A stretch of 64,000 nt of DNA from Taudactylus pleione (GCA_031769625.1 JAUIMM010000703.1:868001-932000); one strand, 5' to 3'; shown: positions 1 through 11,650, counted from the first letter of the stretch. The notes: generated by a model from the sequence alone, not told the origin. Numbers and translations: made by a program.

Positions 1-573
1 TATGCTATAAGGAACAAATCTGAACGTGCCGCAACAAACCAAGTAAGAACTTTACTGAAACGGCAATTACTCTAAAACACAAACCTGAACACGGTTTGTT
101 GAGACCCAGCAGGGAGGGTGGGATAAGATCACTAAGGGTAATATAGTAATTGGCAGGGCAGATTTATACTTGGCACAAGGCATGCTGCCATCACTATGTT
201 ACACAATACCCGACAGCAACAGCAGAAAGTCAGCGATAAACATGCAACAAGGCATCTTGGATAACTGATACGGACATTTCAGCCACCAAACCAGAGTTCT
301 GTCCCTAATACCGCCATTCCCAAAGGCCAACACAGAGGTAAAAATCACTTGCACGCCATTTCTGCCTCCTACCCAGGGGTGGAAAAACATGCAGAGACGG
401 ACAACATATATAGCTAGTTTAAATGTATTTATTCGGGAATTATTAAAGGGGAAGAAAATTAAATTGTGTGTCATGGTGCCATATTCCTCTGCAGGCCAGG
501 AACCCTGGATTTACTGAAGAGGAGCAATGTCAGGGCTTCCAGGATTCCTGGAGTAGAGGAAGAGAGAGACCAA
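1..573. other. No recognisable feature
   Basis: I see no gene, repeat array or terminal inverted repeat here. The short open frames lack any family motif and are AT-rich chance frames. Confidence 0.5.
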
Positions 574-746
574 GGGGCAGATGTACTAAGCTCTGAAAAG
601 TGATAAATTGGAAAGTGATAAACTACCAACCAATCAGCTCCTAACTCATTTATCAAACAGCCTGTAACATGACAGTTAGGAGCTGAGTGGCTGGTAGTTT
701 ATCACTTTCTAATTTATCCCTTTCCAGAGCTTAGTACATCTCCCCC
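574..746. repeat. Foldback MITE (GGGGCAGATGTACTAAGC ends)
   Basis: The two halves are near-perfect inverted copies. The left end GGGGCAGATGTACTAAGC is mirrored by GCTTAGTACATCTCCCC, and the inner part TTAGGAGCTGA pairs with its complement around 630-690. There is no coding capacity. A sister copy with the same core lies at 1672-1849, which shows a dispersed family. The superfamily is not clear because no convincing target duplication is seen. Confidence 0.8.
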
Positions 747-1150
747 AGCGAGAGTTAACTAAACTACGCTGACCTGAAAGGGGCTGCTGGACAAGCAGCC
801 TTCCTTAGTACTGTAGCAGCAAAACTGGGACTTCATAAAATTAAATTAAAGTTAAACACAAATATACCTCGTCTACCTGTGTTCTGAAGTGTCCTGGCTG
901 ATGCTTTTGTAGAAGATAGAAGCCGACCTGTTATTTGGCTATGAATTCCTGGACGTAACCATAGTAAGTCTCCTAATGCTCAGGATGGTGTCTAATAGGA
1001 CCCAGTGACATCACCAAGGAATGTAAGCTCTTATGAGCAGGGCCCTCTACCCTTTTGTGCTTCTCCTTACTTTACTTTCATCTACTTCTAATGTAGCAAT
1101 GTACATTAGCCATGTCCTTGTCCTGCATTGTTATTGCATTGTGTTGTAAT

Positions 1151-1242
1151 GGGGCACACACACAGTCAGATTTTTCTTCAGATCTGAACGATAATTTTAA
1201 AAATTGTTCATATCTGAAAGAAAAATCTGACATGTGTGCAGC
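1151..1242. repeat. Imperfect hairpin, short foldback
   Basis: GTCAGATTTTTCTTCAGAT on the left is mirrored by ATCTGAAAGAAAAATCTGAC on the right, inside CA-rich ends. It is probably a remnant of a small foldback element. A partial third arm (CATCTGACATATCTGACAGT) follows at about 1368. Confidence 0.6.
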
Positions 1243-1458
1243 AATGAACGATGCGCGTTCCCGTTTGTCAGATAACGATATCGGACATCTGATGTGTTTG
1301 CCGTCAGTTTTGTACGATTTCCATTCATTTTAATACAGGCTGAAATCGTTCAATCATCCAATTGTTCATCTGACATATCTGACAGTGTGTATGCAATTTA
1401 AGTCGCTGGTCGCCTATTTGTTTATATACTTCGTAAGGTGCTGCGGAACACTTGTAGC

Positions 1459-1484
1459 ATAATAATAATAATAATAATAATAAT
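1459..1484. repeat. (ATA)n microsatellite
   Basis: About eight uninterrupted ATA triplets are seen directly. Confidence 0.9.
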
Positions 1485-1671
1485 CGTCTGCCTCTGCGAA
1501 ACAGTGCCCCATTCAACCAGCCAATCAATGTTATCCCCATCAGTGCGACCACACTGCGATAGGCACATTCACCATTCTACTTTCAGTATATATTTAGTTT
1601 CTGATTAACGGATTTTTTTTTTTTTTTCTAAAAAAAAATAAACACCCATCATTTAGATATATTACTATATA

Positions 1672-1849
1672 GGGGTCTATGTACTAAGCAGTGATAAGTG
1701 ACAGAGTGAAAAGTGATAAGTGTGCCAGCCAATCAGCTCCCAACTGTCATCTCACAGGCTGTGTTTGAAAAATGACAGTTGGGAGCTGATTGGCTGACAC
1801 CTTATTACTTTTCACTCTGTCTCCTAACACTGCTTAGTACATAGACCCC
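1672..1849. repeat. Foldback MITE, sister of the 574 copy
   Basis: It runs from GGGGTCTATGTACTAAGC to GCTTAGTACATAGACCCC, and the arms pair over most of the length (AGCCAATCAGCTCCCAACTG against its complement). It shares the TACTAAGC tip and the CCAATCAGCTCC core with the copy at 574-746. Confidence 0.85.
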
Positions 1850-2779
1850 AAAGGACAACTCCAACATAACTTTTGACTCAGATTCTGTAGTGTTGGCCAT
1901 ACACTACACGGCGAAACACACGAGCCGACAAAACGGACGAGGCCCTGTGCGATGGTCCGATAATAGCCGTACCTCCATACGATGTACGAGCACGATGTAC
2001 ATTTCACTGCATGAAATCGGTAGAATCGAAAAGGTTTGATCATCAAATAAAACGGTCTGTCATTTTCAGCGTTAAACGATCATCATTCATATACATACAC
2101 TGAGCGACAATCTTTACCTCAGACGCTTCTCCTCCTGTAACATTTCATTACTTTGTATGAACGGACGCAATATTTTATATACAATTGCATTGTTGCTCAT
2201 GAAATATTAGCACATAGGCTGCTATGTTTAAAAATGTTGGAAGAAGGTAACTTGAAATATATTTTTTCTTATAAGCAAATAAAAGTGACCACTTCCAGCT
2301 CACGCTAGCGCGCAATTTTAACTACGCTGCACAGCAGCATTCCCCCATCACAGTGTACACGGTCAGCGAGGAGGCACAAACCGCACCACACAGTTGAGCT
2401 CTGTGTGCCAGCTTTCACACACACTGAAACAAACAGTCACCATAACAAGTCACACTGCATAGGAGAAAATCATTTCCACAACCACCAGACCAGGCCTCCA
2501 TGTCAGACATCATATGATGGGTCCCAGGTTGGTCAGGTGACACCATTAAATAAGATCCTTACACAATCACTGCGTGACCCGCCGGGCTAGTCTTGGGACT
2601 AGAATAAGGACCTTTGTGTGCACACTCGTCAGCTGAGAGATTCCCAACGTTCCCAGATCAATCACACGCCCCCTGCATGACTTCACAATTTACTAACTTC
2701 CACAGAAGCGTGTCACAGAGAGAAAGAGTCTTCTAGCAAAAGATTCACTATTTCACAGGTACGGTGCCCACCCTTAATA
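1850..2779. other. Unassigned intergenic DNA
   Basis: No gene is seen. A segment at about 1890-2090 begins TTGGCCATACACTACACGG and has palindromic pieces, so it may be a decayed foldback element, but I cannot find its partner end. Confidence 0.4.
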
Positions 2780-3107
2780 ACGCCACCTTACACAGAGCTG
2801 GGGCAAGGGCTGTGATATAAAACGGGTGACATGAAGTGGACTATATCCCTATGTACAAAGAATATACCCAGCGTATAGCGAGAGAACCTGCTCTCCCTAA
2901 CTGCCGGGTATATTCAATATACAGAGGGATATATTACACTATAGGTCACCCTGTTTATATCACAGCCCATGCCCCAGCTCTGTGTAAGGTGGCGCAGGTT
3001 GGCTTTCTAAAGGGCGGGCACCCGATTTCTCCTTATTCGTCGGGTATATTCTATGTGCATAAGGATATATTCCACTACATGTCACCCTGTTTAGAGAGGA
3101 AGACCTT
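2780..3107. repeat. Foldback element with a duplicated inner arm
   Basis: CCACCTTACACAGAGCTGGG near 2784 is inverted at about 2970-2993, and the arm continues through CTGTGATATAAA...GGGTGACAT. An extra copy of the inner arm (GGATATATTCCACTACATG, TCACCCTGTTTA) follows at about 3040-3095. The layout is therefore arm, loop, inverse arm, then a second inverse half-arm, which points to a rearranged foldback. Confidence 0.65.
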
Positions 3108-3519
3108 TTAGAAAGACTCCTGCTAATGGAATTTATCATATTAGGTACCAGGTGCCATTTACACATTCCCAATAAATATTTCAAGAAAGAAACATACATA
3201 TACACAGACATCTCCTTTAATTTATTTTTTTTTTATCTGAATTTTATGTGATGATCTGCATAAAATAGTATAATTTGGTGAAGTGAAATGAGAAAAACAT
3301 AAAAAAATAATCTTTATAAGTAAAAATCAGAAAATTGGCATTTGTATATGTAATCACCCCCTTTGCTATGAAGCTCCTCAAAAGTTCTGGTGCAACCAAT
3401 TACCTTCAGAAGTCACATTAGTGAAATGAAGTCCACCTGTATGAAGTCTAAGTGTCACATGATCTGTCAGTATAAACACACCTTTTCTGAAAGGCCCCAG
3501 GAGGTTGCACCACCACTAA

Positions 3520-3904
3520 TGCTGGGCATACACTGCCAGATAAAATGTCTGTCGGTCTGACAGACATTTTATCTGGCCGGCTGCCAGCCGCAGATGTCCG
3601 CGGCATACACTGAGAGAAATCTCACAGTGTATAGCCCGACATCCGCGCTCCGCCCCCGGCGGAGGAGACATTTCCCTGAAGGAACACAGGAAATGTCTGT
3701 CTGTCGGCTGCGCTGGGCATACACTGCCCGATGCGGCCGACAGTTTCCCGGGAAATATCGCATCGGACGGGCATGCTGGACAATCCAGCATGCCCGACCG
3801 AGCAATATTTAACCCTCGTGCGCTCCCCCCCACGCTACAATTATCGCGGCGATCCGCCGATATCGGGCGGATCGTCCCGATAATTGCAGCGTGTATGGCC
3901 AGCA
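3520..3904 (+). repeat. Hairpin-chain MITE, TGCTGG family, copy 1
   Basis: It starts TGCTGGGCATACACTGCC and ends GTGTATGGCCAGCA, so the ends are inverted. It splits the Tc1 5' leader. The flanks are TAA (3517-3519) and TAT (3905-3907), compatible with a diverged 3-bp TSD. Inside are serial hairpins: AGATAAAATGTCTGTC against its complement, ATACACTGAGAGAAATCTCA, and GGGCATGCTGGACAATCCAG followed by CATGCCC. No protein is encoded. Other copies lie at 6915-7297 and, inverted, 11651-11951. Confidence 0.85.
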
Positions 3905-3924
3905 TATGCAAGAGGCATCACACC

Positions 3925-4957
3925 ATGAAGACCAAGGAGCTCTCCAACAAGTCAGGGACAAAGTTGTTGAGAAATAAAATTCTCGGTTGGGTTCTAAATA
4001 AAAATAAAAAAATAAAAAAATATACTAATCTTTGATGATCCCCCGGAGCACCATCAAATCCATCATCATCAAATGGAAAGAACATGGTACACACAACAAA
4101 CCTGCCAAGAGGGCCGCCCACCAAAACTCACAGACCGGGCAACGAGGGCATTAATCAGAGAGGCAGCACAGAAACCAAAAGGTAACCCTGAAGGAGCTGC
4201 AGAGTTCCACAGCAGAGACTGGTGTATCTGTGAATGTGACCACAATAAGCCGTACACTCCATAGAGCTGGGCTTTATGGAAGAGTGGCCAGAAAAAAGCC
4301 ATTACTTAGTGATAAAAATAAGAAGACACGTTTTGAGTTTGCCAAAAGGCATGTGGGCGACTCCCCAAATGTATGGAGGAAGGTGCTCTGGTCAGATGAG
4401 ACTAAAATTTTACTTTTCATCCACCAAGGAAAACGCTATGTCTGGCGCAAACCCAACATCCCATCACCCCAAGAACACCATCCCCACAGTGAAACATGGT
4501 GGTGGCAGCATCATGCTGTGGGGAGGTTTTTCAGCAGCAGGGACTGGGAAACTGATTCAAGTCGAGGGAAAGATGGATGGTGCTAAATACAAGGATATTC
4601 TCGAGCAAAAATGGTTTCAGTCTGCCTGTTATTTGAGACTGGGACGGAGGTTCACCTTCCAGCAGGACAATGACCCGAAGCATACTGCTAAAGCAACACT
4701 CGTGGTTTAACGGGAAACATTTAGATGCGTTGGAATGGCCTAGTCAAAGCCCAGATCTCAATCCAATTGAGAATCTGTGGTCAGACTTGAAGATTGCTCT
4801 TCACAAGCGGAAACCATCCAACATGAAGGAGCTGGAGCAGTTTTCCCTTGAGGAATGGGCAAAAATCCCAGGGGCAAGATGTGGCAAGCTCATAGAGACT
4901 TATCCAAAGCGACTTGCAGCTGTAATTACTGCAAAAGGTGGCTCGACAAAGTACTGA
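3925..4957 (+). pseudogene. Tc1-family transposase (DD34E), frameshifted
   Basis: In life this enzyme cuts and pastes its own element at TA sites. The start MKTKELS at 3925 is the usual start of this family. The N-terminal helix-turn-helix part is scrambled by an AT-rich insertion near 3980-4030. The DDE catalytic domain is readable in three frames: WSDETK (first Asp, about 4396), QQDNDPKHT (second Asp, about 4660) and NPIENLW (Glu, about 4760). At least three frame changes separate them, so it cannot make a working protein. The usual length is about 340 residues. Confidence 0.9.
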
Positions 4958-5181
4958 CTTTAGGGGAGTGAATAGTTATGCACGCTGAAGTTTTCGGTTA
5001 TGTTGTCCTAAATGTTGTTTGATTCACAATATAAAAAAAAAAAAGCCCACACAACTCACAGTTGTAGGCATGTTCTGTGAATTAAATGATGCACACCTTC
5101 ACACAATCCATTTTTATTCCAGGTTGTGAGGCAACAAAACATGCAAAGGGGGGGGGGTAAATACTTTTGCAAGGCACTGTA

Positions 5182-6497
5182 TATCCACACACACACACAC
5201 ATTTTCAAGAGTGATAAAAATAAAAATGACAAGGTTTGAGACACTTTAGCGACAGACACAAATTTGGAAGATCTCTTTAGCGCGGCACAGCGATGACAAT
5301 TTGGGAAAGTCTCTGGCTGTAGTGTTACAGCTGTAACCTGCATGAACATGAAAACTGTTCTCAAACTATTTACGAGCTACTGAGGCAGAGAGGGTAAATA
5401 TTTGCATAACTAAGTATCTGGACTCGTTTCACCCAGAATGCCGGCAATGTGGATTTAAAAAAAAAAAAAATAACCTTCACTGTTGAGGTTGTTTTAATTC
5501 TTTATAATTAAATGTAATAGGATCCGGTGGTCCCTTTGGCAAATATAAGCCACCTACATAGTGACACAGTTTGATACACTTTCTATATAAAAAAAAAAAA
5601 AAAAGAAAAACAGTGTAACCAACATGTAACATTCTGATAAAACCTAAGAGCTTTCTGTCTTCAGGTATAGCTTCCACATCCACATATAACCACCTTGTCA
5701 GACTATAATCTGCAAGATTGACCGAAGCAATGGATATATTGCAGACACATGGAGTAAATCTACCCCCAACCCCAAATTCATCTCACCATACTGTAAATAT
5801 TCTCTTTTCATGCTTACATGCTAAAGGAAAGTGATGCTGATCTTGTGACCAGGACGCACTTTGTAATGCGACCACGAAATATTAGGACCAGGCAAGCCTG
5901 AGACAATATTTACATCTTTTAAATTCAGCTGTTTTTGTATCTTACAGTTTTTAAATGATGTGCGACATGCTGTAAGCAATTTATCACACACATATAAGAG
6001 GAAGCCGCACTGACACACTATACTACAGAGAATTAGCGAGAGAGTGTTTAGCGGCTCTCTAGTGACAAATAATTAGCACCTACACGGTATAATTCACTTC
6101 TAGGATATGATTATCATAATTTAGGCTATTTACACAGTAGATCTTTATCCACTTTGTATTCAGAGCATAACACAGGACAATGGGGCATCAAATGCCAAGA
6201 AATGCAGGGCACTGCCCAGTGTAGGACTAGATTAGATAATACATTTTATACACACACTATAAATTCTATACACACACACAATAAAAAACGTATAAAAAAG
6301 GAAAAAAAATGCAATCGACCCGCTTGCGAGCGCCTTAACGGACGTGTTCCTTGCGCAATACAGATATGGTATGCCATCACACCCTATCGTTAACTGCAGA
6401 TTCAGCACTCTCGCAGAATAAGATTGCTGTCACTCACATAATGGTGGAGCTGCTAATTCACAGAATTGTGCACTCATTGGAATACACATATGATGGT
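5182..6497. other. Unassigned DNA with small simple repeats
   Basis: It holds a short (CA)n run at about 5186-5202, an A-run at 5588-5604 and otherwise AT-rich sequence. No gene, inverted ends or coding motif is seen. Confidence 0.45.
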
Positions 6498-7402
6498 TTC
6501 TGCAACTGCACTTGAGGATACATTCAAAGTTCTTGAATTTTCCGTATCGACTAACCTTCATGTCTTAAAGTAATGATGGACTGTCGTTTCTCTTTACTGA
6601 GTTGAGTGGTTGGTGCCATAATATGGATTACAACAGTAGTCAAATAGTGGTGTCCATTGTATACTAACCCTACCTCTGCACAACACAACTGATGGTCTCA
6701 AACACATTAAGAAGGCAAGTAATTCCACAGCTTTACTCTTGACAAGGCACACCTGTTACTTTAAAACCATTCCAGGAGACTACCTCATGAAGCTGATTGA
6801 GAGATTGCCAAGAATGTGCAAAGCTGTCATCCAAGCAAAAGGAGGCTATTTTGAGGAGTGTAAAATATAAAACATATTTTGATTTGTTTTGTTTACAACA
6901 TGTGTTCTTTCATATGCTGGGCATACACTACCAGATAAAATGCCTGTCAGACCGACAGACATTTTATCTGGCAGCCTGCCAGCCGCAGAAGTCGCCGGCA
7001 TACACCGTGTATAGCCCGACATCCGCGCTCCGCCCCCGGGGGCGGAGACATTTCCCTGTTCCTTCCGTAGGAAGGAACACAGGAAATGTCTGTCCGTCGG
7101 CTGCGCTGGGCATACACTGCCCGATGCGGCCGACAGTTTACCCACTAAATATCGCATCGGACGGGCATGCTGGACAATCCAGCATGCCCGACCGAGCAAT
7201 ATTTAACCCTCGGTCGCCCCCCCACACGCTACAATTATCGTGGCGATCCGCCGATATCGGGCGGATCATCCCGATAATTGTAGCGTGTATGGCAGCATTA
7301 GTCTTGATGTCTTCAATATTAATTTGCTATGTTGAAAATAATTTAAATAAACAAAACCATTGAATGAGAAGGTGTGTCCAAACTTTTGACTGGTACTGTA
7401 TG
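6498..7402 (+). mobile_element. Non-autonomous Tc1-type relic ending GACTGGTACTGTA
   Basis: The right end CCAAACTTTTGACTGGTACT followed by GTA, and the body landmarks (AATGATGGACTGTCGTTTCT, GACTACCTCATGAAGCTG, TGTGCAAAGCTGTCATC), match a dispersed repeat that I recall as abundant in fish and amphibian genomes. No transposase remains. A TGCTGG-family MITE is inserted at 6915-7297. The assignment to Tc1 is from memory of the terminal sequence, not from coding evidence. Confidence 0.6.
6915..7297 (+). repeat. Hairpin-chain MITE, TGCTGG family, copy 2
   Basis: It runs from TGCTGGGCATACACTACC to GTGTATGGCAGCA and is clearly homologous to the 3520 copy (shared AAATATCGCATCGGACGGGC and CCGATATCGGGCGGATC). 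The flanks are ATA and TTA, a possible diverged 3-bp TSD. It interrupts the relic at 6498-7402. Confidence 0.85.
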
Positions 7403-7429
7403 TATGTATGTATGTATGTATGTATGTAT
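7396..7429. repeat. (TATG)n microsatellite
   Basis: About eight GTAT tetramers directly abut the end of the Tc1-type relic. Confidence 0.9.
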
Positions 7430-7759
7430 TCCCTGGTTTAGGGGCCGGTCTGTTGGTTCGGGCTAATCTCTTGAATCACTGGACGGTTTTGATGGAGTTT
7501 TCACTATTCTATGCAGCACTAGTCGAGGAAGGTTTAGGTGTTTGACAAAAAAGGGCAAAGCGGTCACAGAAAAAACAGCTGTGCTGTGTGAGTGACTGAC
7601 TGCTGTAGGGACGAGGGCTGTGCTCTGATTGGCTCTCACTGTCTGATAGCCAATAAGAGCTAGCAATGTGTCTTAGTTGCTTAGATGGGACTGAGCAGGG
7701 TCACATCTGCAGACAGAGTGAGAGACGGTCTCCAACGAACCCAGGAGTTAGAAGCAGGG

Positions 7760-7912
7760 GCCTGTGGTGAAATGCAGGGGGCAGGAGTGAGATGCAGGAG
7801 CTTTGGTGAGATGCAGGGGGCAAGCGTAAGAAGTAGGAGGCTATTGTGAGATGCAGGGGATTGTGGTGACATGGCATACTGTAGGGTATGAGATGCAGAG
7901 GGTTGTGGCGAC
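7760..7912. repeat. Purine-rich minisatellite (GTGAGATGCAGGGG)
   Basis: Seven or so imperfect units of about 21-26 bp contain the core GTGAGATGCAGG. On the minus strand they make His/Ser/Pro-rich frames, which I take as repeat artefacts. Confidence 0.75.
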
Positions 7913-8539
7913 ATGAAATTGCTCCCGTGCAAATCTTTCGAGACAGACGAGCCACTCACACAAGCTCTGCTGCAAGAGAGAGAAGCACCACTTCCCCAAG
8001 CAATGCTTGCCTCCATGAACTGATCCAGGATGATGAGTATAGGAGTATATTAACGTGTCCCCACCCACGCCATTGGTAACCCTTGCCTGACTTTCTCTAA
8101 TTACCGCAAACTATACGGAATTCTGAAATAACTTCACGTCCAGAAACTTCCCCAGTCTCTCCCCTGGATTAGACCAACTCATTACCAGGTTTTTTTTTTT
8201 TTATTGTTTCTTTATTGAAGCACAATAATTGTAAACATCGCTACAACAATACAAAGAATGCACATATACCATTAGTTTATACAATAACAGTGGCATAACT
8301 ATAGCATTAATAGTCCACACATTTTAACATCAACATATCACTGCAAGGTTATGCACAAAACAAGATCAATATAGGTAATGCAAGCATATAAACATTCTGT
8401 GGGCCGGAGTCCTCAACCTCCTTCCATATTTCTCTATTAATTGACCAGATGTGTTAAAGCAAAACCACATATACGTGTCTTGTACCAGAGTGTGTTTCTA
8501 AAACATTTCCCTATTTGTTCCTTTACTGATTGGGACAGA

Positions 8540-9039
8540 GGGCCTGATTCAGACCCGCTCGCGAGCGCTATGCGCTCGCAAGCGGGTCGATGGTGGCCCA
8601 GTGCACATGCGCACGACGGAGCCGGCTCCGTCATGCGCATGCGCGAGACCCGGATAGCAACGGGCAAACCGTCGCTCCGGGTCTCGTAGCAAAGGGGCCA
8701 TGCTGTGGATGGTGAGTGACAGCACGACCCCTTTAGTGGGCGGGCCGGGGCATGGCTGCCCAGTGGGAGGGCTTTCGGCTCTGTTAGAGCCGAAAGCACT
8801 CTAGGGCTTGCGGTAACGAGACCCTACCACAAGGGTCTCGTCGCAAGCCCGATGGTCGCGATGGTCTTGACCATCGCTACCACCTTCCTGGCCACTCGCT
8901 ATAGCTGTGGGTGGTCACCCACAGCTATACCAGCGGCCAGGAGGCCGCTCTAAAAAAAAACAACAAAAAAAAAAAACAGAAGGCCGGCCCTGATTCAGAG
9001 TGAGCGCTCTGTCAGAGTGTTCGGCTCTGAATCAGGCCC
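8540..9039. repeat. Hairpin-chain element, GGGCCTGATTC family, in LINE 3' UTR
   Basis: The ends are GGGCCTGATTCAGA and TCTGAATCAGGCCC with a 3-bp TSD AGA (8537-8539, 9040-9042). The 500 bp inside is a row of hairpins: CCGCTCGCGAGCGCTATGCG with its complement, GACGGAGCCGGCTCCGTC, GAGACCCGG...CCGGGTCTC, GGCTCTGTTAGAGCC, GAGACCCTACCACAAGGGTC, and TGTGGGTGGTCACCCACA. It has no coding capacity. Confidence 0.9.
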
Positions 9040-9045
9040 AGAGTT

Positions 9046-10485
9046 TCAATGTAACTTTCCCAAGTGGCAAAAAAAGTTATCTGTAAACTTTTCTTTTTGC
9101 AGCGAGGCTTCCAGCCACTCCATTCTGAAAATATGGAAAAGTTTTCCCTGAAACAGTGTTAATGTAGGTGCTGTAGCCACACTTGCAGAATGCATTTTTT
9201 TTGCTACTGCTGATATATATATAATTTTTTTACGCCTCTTGGTACTTTGGTTTCTTTTGGTCTAATACCAAATATTGCCCACTCACTCAGGCGTTAATGG
9301 TAGGCAATTTACCAAGTGCCTACTGACATAGGCCCTCATTCAGAGCCGTTCGCTATTTGCGGTCGTTCGTTCAAAAACAAGGGGTGGCTATTCAAATGAT
9401 CCGTTCGCAAATTGCAGTCTGTTCACACCTCTAAGTCTGAACGAGCGAGCAAAACATACGCTCGTTTATTTGATAAAAACGCCCCCTGGCCGCTCGCACC
9501 TTACGTCATGTTCGCTATTTATTTGATTAATCGAGTACATCGTACAGCGTATGAACTGCTCGCTATTCTTGTGGTTGGTTTTTTCAACCGCTATTTTGCG
9601 AGCAGTTCTGAGTTTAAAAAAACCAAGTGACGTGGTCAATGACGCTGCTGGATTAATTATGCACACCCTTAAAACGCCCGTTTTGACCTTTAAGCACGCC
9701 TGCGTTCGAATTCCACTCCCCCGTTTTCAAGCACCTTCCCCTGTTACCACCCACATACGCCTCATTCTGTCACTCAAAATAGCAGGCACTCGCTATATAG
9801 CGTACAAACGATTTTCGGCCGCACTGACTGGTTCGCGCATACGTACTAAAAACCGTACGCATGCGCAGATGTGCGAACATCGCTTGGAACGAGCGTACTG
9901 CCGCTAACGGGCGGCTCTGAATGAGGGCCATAGTTTCCTACCTATAACCCAGAATCCCCATATTATCGGGCAACTCCATAAACAAAGCATCAATTCTGCA
10001 TCTTTTTCTCCACAACGGAGACAGTTAGAGGTTTCTAGCAATCCCATTACATGTCTACGCTTAGGGGTGAGAAAGGTTCTGTGTAACACTTTTAGGAAGA
10101 GTTCTGTACAAGATGTTGCTGGCACCAATTTGATTGATTGGTCAAATGCACGTAAAAGATTATCTATAGATAGATGGAAAATGTTCTTTCCATTGTGCCA
10201 AACCTGTTTGAGTGTCATAGTTTAACGGATTATGTAAGAATGAGTAGTGTTATGATATTGCTTTGTTTTGGGGGTTCTCTGTTATAAGAAGATCATCTAA
10301 TCTATTATTACAATCATTTGGTGCTAGTGTTTTGGAAAGCTTAGCTATATAATGTTGGGTTTGGAGGTAAGGTAAAGGTGAAGTACAGACTATTGGATAA
10401 TTGTCTGGTGCTTGATTCAGTGTTAAGGGCTTTCTTGAGTCATTACCAAATTTAATCATTTTGCTCAATGAAACACATGGTACAG
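9046..10485 (-). pseudogene. LINE ORF2 C-terminus (reverse transcriptase protein tail)
   Basis: In the LINE this protein copies RNA into DNA at the target. Only the C-terminal part is here: RMEWLEASL near the stop at 9046, and upstream a Cys-rich knuckle CLRCGEKDAELMLCLWSCP (about 9950-10010), which is the pattern of L1-type ORF2 tails. Further upstream the frame reads PLPYLQTQHYIAKLS (about 10350). In-frame stops and the 599-bp insertion at 9331-9929 break it. The endonuclease and the RT core are absent. Confidence 0.75.
9331..9929. repeat. Hairpin-chain element, GGCCCTCATTC variant, in LINE ORF2
   Basis: The ends are GGCCCTCATTCAGAGCCG and CGGCTCTGAATGAGGGCC, flanked by TSD ATA (9328-9330, 9930-9932). 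It is less GC-rich than the 8540 copy, and closely related over its whole length to the element at 24124-24721 (shared CGCTATTTATTTGATTAATC, GCACCTTCCCCTGTTACC). This is the longer, about 600-bp subfamily. Confidence 0.9.
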
Positions 10486-10487
10486 AA

Positions 10488-11066
10488 CGGTGGTTCCCAG
10501 ACTGGGTGCCATGGAACCAGGGCACTTGTAGAGGTTCAGTCTCAAACCAGTTTATTTGGCCTGGCACCTTTGTAGACTGGGCCGCACGTTGCCTGTTGCC
10601 TAAGAGATGCTGCACATGACTATTTACACTGAATGCACTGCTTAGTGTGCGTCTCCCGTCCCCCTCCACACAGCTTCCTACAGACAGTGTCCCAGCAGAC
10701 TTTAATATAAGTATGGTCTCCCCAGCCCTCTGTGTGTCTGTCACCATCTTTACGTTAGTTTCTGCTGCCCATTGTCCCCCAATTCCTCCTGTTTCCCCAC
10801 ATTTCTCTCCCAACTGTAACCACACCTTCTCCGCCATCTTGATGGCCTCTTTACGGTTTTCTTCCCTGCTCCACAAGTCAGAGCCAATCAGAAGTAAACA
10901 AACCGAAGCACAAGCATGTAATAGCCCATAACTGACCCTTAGGATGGCATAACTTTCTTACTTTAATCATTTTTGTGGATTCTCAATAATAAACACTTGG
11001 CCTAGGGGGGGGTGCCGTAAAAAACAATCCTGAGACTCCAGGGAGCAGGGATTTGAGAACCTCTGG
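10488..11066. mobile_element. hAT-like non-autonomous element
   Basis: It starts GTGGTTCCCAGACTGGGTG and ends near AGGGATTTGAGAACCTCTG, the degenerate inverted ends of hAT-type MITEs. Landmarks CTTTACGGTTTTCTTCCCT, CAGAGCCAATCAGAAGTAAA and ACACTTGGCCTAGGGG recur at 23915-24075, which shows a second, younger or older, copy. No transposase frame is present. Confidence 0.6.
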
Positions 11067-11079
11067 TAATGGAATAAGG

Positions 11080-11463
11080 CAGTGGTTCTCAAACTCTGTC
11101 CTCAGGACCCCACCACACAGGTCACATTTTCCAGGTCACCCAGCAGGTGCACAGGTGTATTCATTACTCACTGACACATTTTAAACGATCCATAGGTGGA
11201 GCTAATTATTTCACTTGTGATTCTGTGAGGGGACCTGGAAAACATGCACTGTTTGTGGTCCTAAGGACCAAATTTGGGAACCTGTAAAACAGGACCCCAA
11301 ACAGTGCATGTTTTCCAGGTCTCCTCAGAATCACAAGTGAAACAATGAGCTCCCGCTTTGGTTCTGTCAGCGAGTAATGAATACACCTGTGCAGCTGCTG
11401 GGTGACCTGGAAAATGTGACCTGTCTGGGGTCCCGAGGACCGAGTTTGAGAACCTCTGCTGTA
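11080..11463. mobile_element. hAT MITE, head-to-head double copy
   Basis: It starts CAGTGGTTCTCAAACTCTGT and ends CGAGTTTGAGAACCTCTG, a classic hAT inverted repeat. The interior is itself a long palindrome centred near 11285 (CAAACAGTGCATGTTTTCC against its complement), so two copies lie head to head. GAATAAGG on the left and AAATAAGG on the right resemble an 8-bp TSD, and the paralogue at 25798 has the empty-site order (GGTAATAGAATAAGGTAAAG). The single-copy form is at 29725-29925. Confidence 0.8.
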
Positions 11464-11650
11464 AAATAAGGTAAATGTGAAAATATACAGAAAATTTCCC
11501 TTTTGGAAACAGAAAATAATACAGTGATAATTATAATTCCTTGAGCAGCTCAAGCACGCCAAACCGGCCACTGGATGTTACAGAAAAGGTTCAAGTATCC
11601 TAATATACAAAACCTGCCTAGAATTTCTGTGCTCTTCCTCGTCTTCCTTA

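Larger units (their letters stand above)
3232..5181 (+). mobile_element. Tc1/mariner transposon, decayed
   Basis: The 3' end is the Tc1-type terminus TTTTGCAAGGCACTGTA followed by a TATA-rich flank, and the body carries a DD34E transposase relic at 3925-4957. The 5' leader (TGGTGCAACCAATTACCTTC, then AAAGGCCCCAG) is typical of a Tc1 family common in fish and frogs. The outermost 5' inverted repeat is too degraded to place, so the left edge is approximate. A MITE sits in the 5' leader at 3520-3904. Confidence 0.85.
8190..10486 (-). mobile_element. L1-like LINE, 5'-truncated, minus strand
   Basis: The plus-strand T-run at 8190-8202, preceded on the minus strand by AATAAA signals, is the poly-A tail. 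The minus strand upstream encodes the end of an ORF2 (9046-10485). The 5' boundary near 10487 is where an unrelated hAT-type repeat begins, so the copy is 5'-truncated, as is usual for LINEs. Two hairpin-chain elements (8540-9039 and 9331-9929) landed in it afterwards. Confidence 0.8.

Noticed and set aside
3516..3911. 131-codon minus-strand frame in the first TGCTGG MITE
   Set aside because: Lies almost entirely within a non-coding hairpin element; similar frames appear in its other copies only because the sequence repeats.
10250..10876. 208-codon minus-strand frame treated as one gene
   Set aside because: Its left part is LINE ORF2 relic and its right part a hAT-like repeat; the join is at about 10487.
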